Source of the DNA: Halobacteriovorax marinus | GTDB taxonomy: Bacteria; Bdellovibrionota; Bacteriovoracia; Bacteriovoracales; Bacteriovoracaceae | Length of the DNA stretch: 64,000 bases | NCBI GenBank assembly: GCA_002163155.1 | Contig: MAAO01000006.1 | Coordinates: 992,001-1,056,000, forward strand | Reading direction: 5' to 3' | In this document: positions 50,550 through 59,562 of the stretch, piece by piece | Position numbering within the stretch: position 1 is the first letter of the stretch | Layout: each line of letters begins with the position of its first letter | The notes under the pieces: model-generated | Database searches by the model: none | What the model was told of the DNA's origin: nothing | What the model saw: the letters and a program-made list of their open reading frames with translations, nothing else | Program-made: the position numbers and the translations under genes

Positions 50550-51509
50550 TTATACACCAGCAGTAAGACCTAATTTTTCTTTGATAAGATCAAAGAAGTT
50601 AGGTAGGTTACTTGGATCAAATCTATAGCCTTTAGCAACTTTTCTAAGGTCTACAAAGAATAAGTTCCCTCTTTCTCCACGAGCTAAAACTCTTTCATTT
50701 GTGAATTTTGCCATCATGATTTCTGGAGCTAGTGCTCTTGACCTCTTGCTCTTATAGTGTGAACTTTCTCTAAAGTATTTCGAACTCACTGGTTCTCTTG
50801 GGGCAGTTAAAGCACTTTCTTTTGAATAGAATTTATAAGTGTCTCTTTTCCAGTTCCCAGTGATTGTATTAATAGCAGCATACGGTGCAGGATTACCCCA
50901 GCCGATTCTCTTTCTATTTCCATTGCTATTTGAGAAAAAAGGAAACATTGTTCTCATGAAGCAGGCAAACTCTAATAACTTTTCTCTATCGTAATTTTTA
51001 TTTCTAAAAATTGTTACAGGTTCTCTTTTTTCGATGAGTACAAACTTCCAAAAAGAATTTCTGAACTCTCTATTTGAGAAATGAGCGATGGCATCTTCAC
51101 TGTCATCAAAAATTAAAAATCCACCATTGTAGTGAACTCCTCCATGAATATAGTTAATCGCTGGAGGCATTTTATCTGGTCTTCCGATTGGATTTTCTTG
51201 AGTTGAGATACTTTTTTTGAACATTGTGGACATGAACTTTCCAACAGCTTCAATAATTTCTTCATCGCTCTCATTATATTCAGCTTTTCTAGTAGAACTA
51301 AAAATAATATTTTCAGACCAAATAGTCTTCCCTGTTTTTGGATTGATTCCTGTTGCAAAGGGATGGGACTCGTCTGCCATGCCACCTTTCATAGGTCTTA
51401 GCCAAACAATAAAGAAAACATTGATAATTCCCCAAGTATTATGAAGCGTCATAAGCGCCCAGTTTGGGAGAATTCGCAAGTAGTAGTAGAGTTTCTCTAT
51501 GAAAGACAT
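50550..51509 (-). CDS. Unknown protein, first gene of lipid-linked operon
   Basis: 319 residues. A hydrophobic, aromatic N-terminus (about 8-36) may be a membrane anchor; the rest is soluble, basic, rich in Asn, Arg and Phe. GIWHH-type motifs are absent, but YIHGGVHYNGGFLIFDDSEDAIAHF looks like a conserved block. I do not recognise the family. It opens the four-gene operon, is 119 bases from the divergent-side phosphoesterase terminus, and the gap to the next gene is zero bases. Confidence 0.55.
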   Translation of the reverse strand: MSFIEKLYYYLRILPNWALMTLHNTWGIINVFFIVWLRPMKGGMADESHPFATGINPKTGKTIWSENIIFSSTRKAEYNESDEEIIEAVGKFMSTMFKKSISTQENPIGRPDKMPPAINYIHGGVHYNGGFLIFDDSEDAIAHFSNREFRNSFWKFVLIEKREPVTIFRNKNYDREKLLEFACFMRTMFPFFSNSNGNRKRIGWGNPAPYAAINTITGNWKRDTYKFYSKESALTAPREPVSSKYFRESSHYKSKRSRALAPEIMMAKFTNERVLARGERGNLFFVDLRKVAKGYRFDPSNLPNFFDLIKEKLGLTAGV

Positions 51510-51628
51510 TTCTTCACCTCAATAAAAATAGATTTGTTAAATTTTATCTTATTTAGGTGAGTGATTACTTTTTTTAGAAAAGAATACACGGGGTGTTAGT
51601 ATGGTAACAGTGGGGTAACTTGTTGTAT

Positions 51629-52768
51629 TTATGTACTTTTTATGGTGAGAAGATCAACTCTAGGAGGTATCCCCAGCCTTATGGGAGGTCCCCAATAACC
51701 AGCTCCGGTCGAAACATAGATAAAGAAATCCCGCTCCTTATAAAGGCCCTTGAAGTAGGGCTGAGTTAGAGCGATGAGAAGGTTAAAGGGAAAGGATTGT
51801 CCACCATGAGTGTGACCTGAGAGTTGGAGATGACATCCGTTTTCTCGTGCCTTAAAGGCACTTCTAGGTTGATGGGCCAAGAGGATTTTAAAAACATCTT
51901 GCTGACAAGTTAAGGCCTTTAAGGGATCTGAATAGTGAGACTTATTAAATCTATTGGCTCCGTAATCAGAAACTCCACAGATCCATATCTTTTCATTAGG
52001 AGTATCTAAGTACTTTCCTGAATTTTGCAGAACCTCAATATTCAATTCTTCTTGAATAAACTTTATCCATTCATCCGCTTTCCAGTAGAACTCGTGATTT
52101 CCAGTGACAAAGAATACTCCATACTTGGCCTTAAGTTTCTTTAGAGGAGCTAATTGATCTCTTAGAAAGTCTACTCTGCCATCTATGAGATCTCCAGTTA
52201 TGGCGATAATATCAGGATTTGTGGACATAATGAGTTCAACACATTTATTTAGGTATTCAACTCCAAGAGTAGGACCTATATGAAGATCTGATAATTGGCA
52301 TATAGTTAGTTCTTCATTTTTCTTATTAAATTTTGGATGTTTGATTTCTACTCTTTGAATTTCAATATCTTCAGATTGTTTTAAACCCACTAAAGTTGTA
52401 CCAACACCAACACCACTAAAAAGTCCTAATTTTAAGAAAGACCTTCTCTGTTCATTTGCTGGGACGTTTTCTTTCTTGCACCTAAGCGAGATGAGGTCCC
52501 AAACAATCATGGTGATGATGAGATTTGCTAATAAGCCAAGTAGTAGAAACCCTCCATAGAAAAATAGAGACCAGTACCAATTATGTAACTCTGGTGTTTG
52601 CCACTTATAAGTGTATCGAAAGAAGGCAATAAAGAGCATGAGGGCATCAAATAAGTAGATATATCGCTTTTTTGTCTTAAATGGGACAAAGAAGCGATAG
52701 TTCATACGGTTTCTAAGATAGAACCAGAGAGATAGAAATAATAAGGGTACAAAAATTCTTAGTAGCAT
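51629..52768 (-). CDS. Membrane metallophosphoesterase
   Basis: 379 residues. About four N-terminal hydrophobic segments (about 3-100) precede the phosphoesterase domain: CQLSDLHIG, AITGDLIDGR, FVTGNHEFYW, and LQLSGHTHGGQ, all metal-ligand blocks intact. This YaeI-like arrangement acts on phospholipid- or nucleotide-type substrates at the membrane. No signal peptide is needed. A gap of 49 bases separates its start from the divergent RND exporter gene. Confidence 0.85.
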   Translation of the reverse strand: MLLRIFVPLLFLSLWFYLRNRMNYRFFVPFKTKKRYIYLFDALMLFIAFFRYTYKWQTPELHNWYWSLFFYGGFLLLGLLANLIITMIVWDLISLRCKKENVPANEQRRSFLKLGLFSGVGVGTTLVGLKQSEDIEIQRVEIKHPKFNKKNEELTICQLSDLHIGPTLGVEYLNKCVELIMSTNPDIIAITGDLIDGRVDFLRDQLAPLKKLKAKYGVFFVTGNHEFYWKADEWIKFIQEELNIEVLQNSGKYLDTPNEKIWICGVSDYGANRFNKSHYSDPLKALTCQQDVFKILLAHQPRSAFKARENGCHLQLSGHTHGGQSFPFNLLIALTQPYFKGLYKERDFFIYVSTGAGYWGPPIRLGIPPRVDLLTIKST

Positions 52769-52817
52769 GTCTAAAGTTTTAATTTGAAAGATTTTTAAAT
52801 TATCTTATAATCTTATC

Positions 52818-55070
52818 ATGAAAATAAAAAATTACTCGGTAAAGTTTCCAAAAACGTGTCTCTTAGTGGCATTGTTATTCCTCATTCTATCAGGGCTAGG
52901 AATTAGTAAGATGGGCTCAGAGTCGAGCCATCGAATTTGGTTTCGTTCTAACGATCCTTATTTAAAAGAATTTGACGAATTTAAAAAACGCTTTGGAAAT
53001 GATGAGAATATTCTCCTCATCGTTCATGCAAAAGATGGACTCTTTAATAAAGAGGCAATTAAAGAATTAGAAAGCTTAACTGAGCTCTTGTGGCAAACTC
53101 CTAATATTGTCCGTGTTGATTCACTGACTAATTACTCACTAGTGACTTCAAAGAACGATGATATAAATATTGAAGCCTTTATAGAGGACGCAGCTTCTCT
53201 TACCCAATCCGAATTAGATCAAAAATCAAAAGTCATTCAAGCATTGCCTGATGTAAAGAATTTCTTGATAGATAAAGACAATAAGACAACAGTTATATAC
53301 GGACGACTAAGACCTATAGAAAAAGCTCTCGTATATTACAATCAATCTCTAAAACATATTGATAAGAAATTAGAAGAGCTCGATTTTAAAAAGATTGAAG
53401 TGAAAATAGGAGGAACAGCACCATTAAATGTTGCCTTTAGAAATATTTCAATGAGTGATCTAAATAAAATTCTCCCACTTGTTCTACTCTCAATTGTGGT
53501 TATTTTATTTCTTGTCTTTAAATCCTTTAAAATCATTATTTTTCTAGCCATTGAACTGGCCTTTGCCATTATTTCTACTATGGGAGTCGCTGGCTGGTTA
53601 GGAATTAATTTTAGTATGATTATTTCCATGGTCCCCATTATTATCGCCGCTATAACCTTAGCTGATACTGTTCATATTCTCTCTACTTATAGAGAGGAGA
53701 AGCTAGCTCTAAATAATGAAGAGTCATTAAAATCTTCACTACTCAAAAACTTTAACCCAACTTTTTTAACAACTATTTCTACTATGATTGGCTTTCTAGG
53801 CTTAATGAGTTCTGATCTAAAACCTATAAAAGATCTTGGGGCGATTTCTGCTCTGGGTGTACTCTTTTCTTGGCTGGCAAGTCTTTATATTGTCATTCCT
53901 CTTTGTAAGCTCTTTCCTGTGGCATTCAAATATGATGGAACTAGTTCTAAAAAAATTAATGGAGAGAAATTTGTCTCTTTTCTGTCACATCATAAATTAA
54001 AAGTTCTTTCACTATTTCTAGTTGTTACAGTGTTTAGTGTTTTTATCTCATTAAAGAATGAAGTGAATTCTAATGTGATGAAATATTTTGCAAAGGATGT
54101 ACCTGTGCGAGTGGCCAATGAGTTCCTAAGGGAGAAGATTGGTGGATACAGTGGAGTTCAAATTGTTTTTAAAACTAATATTGATGGAGGAATTAAAGAT
54201 CCAGCATTTCTTAGAAAAGTTGAATCCTTTAGTTCCATAATTCAATCTTGGGATGAAATTTCAAAAGTAAATTCACTGGTTGATATTTTAAAGAAAACAA
54301 ACAAATCTCTACATGGAGACCAGCAGCAGTACTTTGCTATTCCTAAATCTAGAGATCTTGTGGCACAAGAGATTCTTCTCTATGAATTAAGTATTCCTGA
54401 AGGGAAGAATTTAAGTTATTGGTTTAATACAAACTATGAAACACTTAGAATGGATATCATTTGGAAAATTGATGATTCTGTAAAAGCATTAGAGACAATT
54501 AACAAAATAAAAGATGAGATCTCTAAGAGTGGTTTAAATGGTTCCGTTACAGGAAAGGCCGCCATTATCATGGGACTTGATTCTTATATAGTAAGTACTT
54601 TTGCCACTTCTATTCTAACTGCTTTGGTGCTCGTAGCATTTCTCATGATGTATCTGTTTAGGTCGGTGAAGATGGGTCTTCTGTCTATGATTCCTAATCT
54701 TCTTCCTCCTCTGTATGGATTGGCCTTCCTTACTCTGATAGGAGGTAATATAGATGTGGGTGTCATTCTTATTACCGCCATTTGTTTGGGAATTGCCGTG
54801 GATGATACTATTTACTTTTTAACGAATTTTAACAATCACTACAAAAAAACTAAGTGTAAGAATGAGTCTCTAATCATTAGTTTAAATAGTATTGGGACCA
54901 GTTTAATTAATACGACAATCATTCTCGTTCTAAGTTTCATGTGCTTTATTTTTAGTGATTTTGAACCTAATCGCAATTTTGGAATTATCACGGCATTTGT
55001 CTTAACAATGGCGCTTATTACGGATCTCGTTCTCTTACCGGCATTACTTGTAAATAGAAGTCGAGATTAA
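52818..55070 (+). CDS. RND/MMPL-type exporter (HAE3-like) (1)
   Basis: 750 residues with about 12 hydrophobic segments. Two halves, each starting with one span, a large periplasmic loop (about 30-200 and 420-570), and five spans. The first-half segment ITLADTVHILSTYREE and second-half GIAVDDTIYFLTNFNNHYK carry the Asp residues typical of RND helix 4/10. Relatives such as HpnN or MmpL-like proteins export lipids or hydrophobic compounds. It stands alone without membrane-fusion or outer-membrane partner. A paralogue of the same length lies at 59563. Confidence 0.88.
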   Translation: MKIKNYSVKFPKTCLLVALLFLILSGLGISKMGSESSHRIWFRSNDPYLKEFDEFKKRFGNDENILLIVHAKDGLFNKEAIKELESLTELLWQTPNIVRVDSLTNYSLVTSKNDDINIEAFIEDAASLTQSELDQKSKVIQALPDVKNFLIDKDNKTTVIYGRLRPIEKALVYYNQSLKHIDKKLEELDFKKIEVKIGGTAPLNVAFRNISMSDLNKILPLVLLSIVVILFLVFKSFKIIIFLAIELAFAIISTMGVAGWLGINFSMIISMVPIIIAAITLADTVHILSTYREEKLALNNEESLKSSLLKNFNPTFLTTISTMIGFLGLMSSDLKPIKDLGAISALGVLFSWLASLYIVIPLCKLFPVAFKYDGTSSKKINGEKFVSFLSHHKLKVLSLFLVVTVFSVFISLKNEVNSNVMKYFAKDVPVRVANEFLREKIGGYSGVQIVFKTNIDGGIKDPAFLRKVESFSSIIQSWDEISKVNSLVDILKKTNKSLHGDQQQYFAIPKSRDLVAQEILLYELSIPEGKNLSYWFNTNYETLRMDIIWKIDDSVKALETINKIKDEISKSGLNGSVTGKAAIIMGLDSYIVSTFATSILTALVLVAFLMMYLFRSVKMGLLSMIPNLLPPLYGLAFLTLIGGNIDVGVILITAICLGIAVDDTIYFLTNFNNHYKKTKCKNESLIISLNSIGTSLINTTIILVLSFMCFIFSDFEPNRNFGIITAFVLTMALITDLVLLPALLVNRSRD

Positions 55071-55089
55071 TATGAATTTTAATTTCTGT

Positions 55090-55764
55090 TTATTTAGAGA
55101 ATAGACTCTTTAGGCGTTTTAAGAGAAAGTTTTCATTTTCAAACTTCTTGTTCGGAGCTTTTATTACATCTCCATATTTTGAAGCTTGCTTAAAGATTTT
55201 CTTTGAGAAGTAAGTGGTAGACCAAGACATGGGCCATCCTAGATCGTTATAGATATCAGCTATCCAGGTATTGCAGGTGTAGAAGAAGTGATACTTCTTA
55301 AAGGCCTTAAAAAATATCCTAGATTCACTCTTCTTTTCAATTATACTAACTTCTCCATTGTTTCTAATAAAAGAGTTATGAATATGAGTTAAGAGCTTTA
55401 GCTTTTGAGTCTTTGATCCTTTAATTTTTAAGATACTCATTTCTGCGTAATGCTCATCAAAGTTATCTTCAATGGCATCGATTCGCATGATATTTCCGGT
55501 GGGTAGAAAAATAGCGGAAAGAGTATCAGAGAGACTAAGATTTTTCTTTCTAAAATAATTCTCTTCTCCTAAGCTGAACTCAAGATAAGTTGCCCTTGGA
55601 AAGAGATGTTTTTCAGGGAATAGATTCTTTGGTATCTGTGCGACAGGAACTACAAAACCTACATGCATTCCTTTATTAATTAAGAAAATATCAGCTTGAG
55701 TACAAAGGGAGAGCAGAAGTATTAATGATATGATGACCTTTTTTAGATTAAGCAACTTCTTCAC
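55090..55764 (-). CDS. DUF2459 family protein, exported
   Basis: 224 residues with a signal peptide (about 1-24, ending CTQA). The DUF2459 features are HVGFVVPVAQIP with a His early, YLEFSLGEENYF, and YTCNTWIADIYNDLGW with an active-site-like Cys. The family has no established function, though a papain-like thiol site has been suggested by the conserved Cys and His. It overlaps the desaturase gene by 17 bases, so it is co-transcribed with a lipid enzyme. Confidence 0.75.
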   Translation of the reverse strand: MKKLLNLKKVIISLILLLSLCTQADIFLINKGMHVGFVVPVAQIPKNLFPEKHLFPRATYLEFSLGEENYFRKKNLSLSDTLSAIFLPTGNIMRIDAIEDNFDEHYAEMSILKIKGSKTQKLKLLTHIHNSFIRNNGEVSIIEKKSESRIFFKAFKKYHFFYTCNTWIADIYNDLGWPMSWSTTYFSKKIFKQASKYGDVIKAPNKKFENENFLLKRLKSLFSK

Positions 55765-56818
55765 CGTAATACTTTAAAAATTCCACATGACCTTTTACTG
55801 CAGAAAGCATACTTGGGTATTTCTTTTGTGGGATATGCATTTCATTGGCAATTTTATCAATTATTTTAGTTAGGTTTGCGTAATGAGTTTGACTAATATT
55901 TGGAAAGAGGTGGTGAGCCGAGTGTAAATTTAGGCCACCTAGGATAAAAGTTAAGGCCTTATTCTTTTCACTTACCACAACACCATTCTTTAATTGGTTT
56001 ACGGCCCAGTCTTCAAGAATAAGTTTGTTTTCATGATCCACTTTTGCTTCTACTGGTTTGCCTACACAGTGATTTGTTTGCAAAGAAATAGAAAGAATTA
56101 AACTGAAGATTAAAGATCCAATGAGAAAGCCAATTAGTGTATTAATAATTCCAAATGTTAAACTTGGAATAATAATAAGAAAAGTAAGCGCCATGACTTT
56201 TTGTACTAACCACCAAGACTTTACTTTAAGGGAACTTCTCTTTGATTTCACGCCATTAATAGAAGAATTAAAAAATAATTCTAAATCAGCTGCACTAATC
56301 ATATAAAGATGAAGCAGGGGATAAATAAACCAAATATAGATATGTTGATACTTAAAGTGTTTTTGCATGGGTTGGTAGCTCGATAGTCTAGCTAAGCTGC
56401 CTTGAGTGATGTCAGAATCACTTCCATAGACTTGAGTATAAGTATGATGAGCTTTATTATGTTTAAATATCCACCACTGTGAACTGAAGCCTAAGAGAGT
56501 TCCGATATACTTTGAGACTTCGCCAATTACTGAATTCGAGCCAAAAGTTCCATGAAGTGCTCCATGGCCAACACCTGCAATTAAAGAGAGGGAGGCGATT
56601 ATGAAGGATGTGAATGAAACGGTATTTGTAGCGTAATTAATATTTGCATTTAATAATGTGTAAGAACCTAACCACCAAGACATAATGAGTATAGCTTGCA
56701 GCTTAAGCGCTGAATCGCCAGTTCTTGGCACATTGGTTGAATTAAAGTAGTGATCAACTTCTTGATGAAGCCGCTTTCTAAAGGCGGTATTTGTTGATCG
56801 GTATTTTAAAGCTGTCAT
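55748..56818 (-). CDS. Membrane fatty acid desaturase
   Basis: 356 residues with about four to six hydrophobic segments and the three His boxes of the acyl desaturase superfamily: HGALHGTFG, HNKAHHTYTQ and HSAHHLFPN. These bind a di-iron centre that inserts a double bond into an acyl chain, usually membrane phospholipid. The length and box spacing fit front-end or omega type; regiospecificity cannot be read. It precedes the DUF2459 gene with an overlap. For a marine cold-adapted bacterium it would control membrane fluidity (inference). Confidence 0.88.
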   Translation of the reverse strand: MTALKYRSTNTAFRKRLHQEVDHYFNSTNVPRTGDSALKLQAILIMSWWLGSYTLLNANINYATNTVSFTSFIIASLSLIAGVGHGALHGTFGSNSVIGEVSKYIGTLLGFSSQWWIFKHNKAHHTYTQVYGSDSDITQGSLARLSSYQPMQKHFKYQHIYIWFIYPLLHLYMISAADLELFFNSSINGVKSKRSSLKVKSWWLVQKVMALTFLIIIPSLTFGIINTLIGFLIGSLIFSLILSISLQTNHCVGKPVEAKVDHENKLILEDWAVNQLKNGVVVSEKNKALTFILGGLNLHSAHHLFPNISQTHYANLTKIIDKIANEMHIPQKKYPSMLSAVKGHVEFLKYYGEEVA

Positions 56819-56938
56819 GCTCTTAATTTATCAGTTTGAGGGCATTGAAAGGGGAGGGGTGAAACTCTTACAGAGGGTGTCAGATCTTTAGGCACTAACA
56901 ATTTACCCTAATTTTAATAACTTAGGTAGTCATTGAAT

Positions 56939-56967
56939 AAAAAAAGGGAGCGCAAAAGCACTCCCTT
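56939..56967 (-). terminator. Rho-independent terminator
   Basis: On the minus strand AAGGGAG, loop about 10 bases, CTCCCTT followed by a T-run. It is about 24 bases beyond the endonuclease I stop. Confidence 0.85.
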
Positions 56968-56990
56968 ATCGTATCTATTTATAGTATTGT

Positions 56991-58049
56991 TTAAAGATCG
57001 TTGATTAGCTCAACCAGTTGTGGATAATCCACAAATGGGTTTCTATTGTGTTGAACAGTAAAGACTTCATTATTTCTACGTCTCTCTTCTGCTGAAACTG
57101 GATCAAGTTTGTGCCATTTTCTTAAAACTGCTTCTTGCTCACTATCGATATTCATAGTCGTTGGTTTCTTATAGTTATAATATCTTGTAGACATGTAGAA
57201 CATGGCCCTTGCGATATCACCTTTAACTTCATCTGGGGCTTCAAAGAACTTTACGGCGCTATTACTTGTCCCTAGTTTCTTGAATACTTTTCCTGTTGAA
57301 CTTGGACAGTATCTAGAGAAGTCTTTAACAACTTCAAAAGTGCTATCTAAATTTCCAAAAGAGTAGTTTGATCTTTCACCGTTTGATTTAACAAATGAAG
57401 GAAAGAGATTGTGAAGATCTGAAAGTTTAATATTGTAGTAGTCGGTATCTTTAATTTCTTCGAATTTACTTCTAGGCCATACATGTTCAGCATTAATTGT
57501 ATTGTAATCAGGCTTTCTCATAGGTCCAATAGCGTATTGTGGCTTAGAGAGGTCATTTGTTGTAAATTGTTTTTGGCAGTAAATAGTATCTAAGTAATAT
57601 TCTCCATCGGCATTAGTCTTTAAATCAATTTTTCCGTAGAGGTATGTTCTGGCTCTGCTGTAATCTTTATAAGTGTCAATGGCATGAGAGTAACAAGAGT
57701 TTGATTGCGCAGAGTTTCTGGCACATCTCTTAGCTGAATCTTTCTTACCTGGAACTCTTGTGTGTTCCCACTTTAAAACTTTATTTAATTCTGACTTTAA
57801 GGATTGTTTATCTTTGTCACTGATTGTTGAAATATCATTTAATTTGTCTAGGTATGTTACTGTGAATTTTTCGTGGTAGTAATCAGAAGCTTCAGTGTGA
57901 GCGTTGATTAAAACAATATCTTTTGAATTTGAATTAGAATTTCTTTGTTGTTGAAAACGTCCATCTTTAGGAACTGGAGTATCGAATGTGTGTTTATCGC
58001 CACATGATGCCAGAACTGCCAGTAAACTTATTAGAACAATTGGTTTCAT
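56991..58049 (-). CDS. Endonuclease I family nuclease (2), lipoprotein
   Basis: 352 residues from the ATG with AGGGGA 5 bases before it (58047-58049); an upstream ATG adds an 18-residue tail without a binding site. Lipobox LASC gives a lipidated Cys at 16, so unlike the first copy it is membrane-anchored. The catalytic part (about 120-350) has NAEHVWPRSKFEEI, DLHNLFPSFVKSNGERSNYSFG and a final QHNRNPFVDYP. A roughly 90-residue N-terminal extension separates anchor and nuclease. It has its own terminator and is isolated. Confidence 0.92.
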   Translation of the reverse strand: MKPIVLISLLAVLASCGDKHTFDTPVPKDGRFQQQRNSNSNSKDIVLINAHTEASDYYHEKFTVTYLDKLNDISTISDKDKQSLKSELNKVLKWEHTRVPGKKDSAKRCARNSAQSNSCYSHAIDTYKDYSRARTYLYGKIDLKTNADGEYYLDTIYCQKQFTTNDLSKPQYAIGPMRKPDYNTINAEHVWPRSKFEEIKDTDYYNIKLSDLHNLFPSFVKSNGERSNYSFGNLDSTFEVVKDFSRYCPSSTGKVFKKLGTSNSAVKFFEAPDEVKGDIARAMFYMSTRYYNYKKPTTMNIDSEQEAVLRKWHKLDPVSAEERRRNNEVFTVQHNRNPFVDYPQLVELINDL

Positions 58050-58137
58050 AATTTCCCCTAAAGTAATCAATTTAGGGAGAAAGTATGTCAAATTGATACA
58101 CATCGTCTAGGGAGTTTGTAAGTGTTACCTACAATTT

Positions 58138-59457
58138 TTAATCAGTAAATTTCTTCTTAACTGACTGATATTTATAATAAAATACCAGGCTAAGTCCTAC
58201 CGACATAATGGTTAATCCCACCGCAAGACCTATCCAGAGTCCAGCAGCTTCCATTCCCTGACTTGTGGCCAACCAATATCCAAAAGGAAGCCCAACGCAC
58301 CAATTAAACGCTAGTGAAAGAATCATGGGATGTTTAGTTTCTCCAAGCCCTCTTAGTACTCCCCAAAGTGTCACTTGTACTCCATCAGGAATTTGAAATA
58401 AACCAACATATAAGAGTAGGGCTGAACTATAAGTTATGAGAGCAGGATCATCCGTTGCGAACCTAACAAGAACTTGTGGAATAAAGAGATACATCAAACA
58501 AGTTATAGACATAATTCCTGCTGCCATCAGTATTGCCGACATGGAGTATCTAAGAACGGCTTCTTTGTCCTTAGCTCCATATTCCTTTCCAACTTTTACA
58601 GCGGCTGCACTTGAAATCGCCAAAGGAATCATAAAGGTAAGTGAAGCTAGGTTTAAGGCTATATTGTGTGAGGCAGAAGCTATAATTGACATCTTTCCAA
58701 TAAGTACAGTTACAACAGTGAACACTAAAACTTCACTAAGAGTTCCTAGTCCAATAGGTATACCTAATTTGTAAACTTTAGAGAAGAGCTCTGGGTGCCA
58801 GTCCCATTCAAATTTAAATTTCTTCTTAGTGTAGAGAAACAGAATGAGAAAGAGTAGCGTACGCGTAATAAGAGTCGCGATGGCCGCTCCCTTTATTCCA
58901 AGCTCCGGAAAGCCAAAGTATCCGAACATGAGAACAAAGTTCATTCCAATATTTATCACATTAAAAATAAGGACTAATGCGTTGGCAAATATTGTTTTAT
59001 CCCACGCCTGTAAATATTCTTTAGAAACCTGAAAGAGCAGAGCAGGGACAATACTTATTCCCCCGATCAATAAGTAATCTTTAATAAGTGGCGTGAGTAC
59101 AGGATTAAAATTAAATAGGTCAATGGTGAAAATTAGGACTCCTAAAAGCATTAGCAGTACTAGGGAGGCCATAAGAACGAGATAGTGAGAATTGGCAAAG
59201 AGATGGGTTTCTTCTTTCTTCTCTCCGCGCATCTGACTCGCAACTGGTCCGATCGCAAAAGTTAACCCAAGACCAAACATGAAGAACGGTGCCAAGAGTC
59301 CATTGGCAACACCAAGTGCCGCCACAACATCATTTGAATATCTTCCCGCAACAACGATATCGCCAATTCCAAAAAGCATTTGGCCCATTTGACCGGCAAT
59401 AAGAGGAATTGAGAAGAGGAATATTTCTTTAATAGTAGATAGGTATTTTTGTTTCAT
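58138..59457 (-). CDS. MATE-family multidrug exporter
   Basis: 439 residues with about 12 hydrophobic segments in two related halves. Typical MATE features: IPLIAGQMGQMLFGIGDIVVAGRY near the N-terminus and the GWP-like region replaced by FGIGDIVV; RVALGLA-type repeat in the second half. It exports cationic drugs or metabolites using Na+ or H+ gradient. It is single, without a nearby regulator, and lies between the endonuclease gene and the divergent RND gene. Confidence 0.9.
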   Translation of the reverse strand: MKQKYLSTIKEIFLFSIPLIAGQMGQMLFGIGDIVVAGRYSNDVVAALGVANGLLAPFFMFGLGLTFAIGPVASQMRGEKKEETHLFANSHYLVLMASLVLLMLLGVLIFTIDLFNFNPVLTPLIKDYLLIGGISIVPALLFQVSKEYLQAWDKTIFANALVLIFNVINIGMNFVLMFGYFGFPELGIKGAAIATLITRTLLFLILFLYTKKKFKFEWDWHPELFSKVYKLGIPIGLGTLSEVLVFTVVTVLIGKMSIIASASHNIALNLASLTFMIPLAISSAAAVKVGKEYGAKDKEAVLRYSMSAILMAAGIMSITCLMYLFIPQVLVRFATDDPALITYSSALLLYVGLFQIPDGVQVTLWGVLRGLGETKHPMILSLAFNWCVGLPFGYWLATSQGMEAAGLWIGLAVGLTIMSVGLSLVFYYKYQSVKKKFTD

Positions 59458-59562
59458 AATAATTGTCTAACAGGTGTTTGAATAATTGGCAATTCAAAGG
59501 GAATTTAAAGAAAATTATACATCATATTTGATTTAGGATAAGCAAATAGTTAGAGTAGTTAG

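Noticed and set aside
51600-51625. GGTAAC direct repeat between the unknown operon and the phosphoesterase gene
   Set aside because: Only two imperfect copies without hairpin or promoter context; likely chance.
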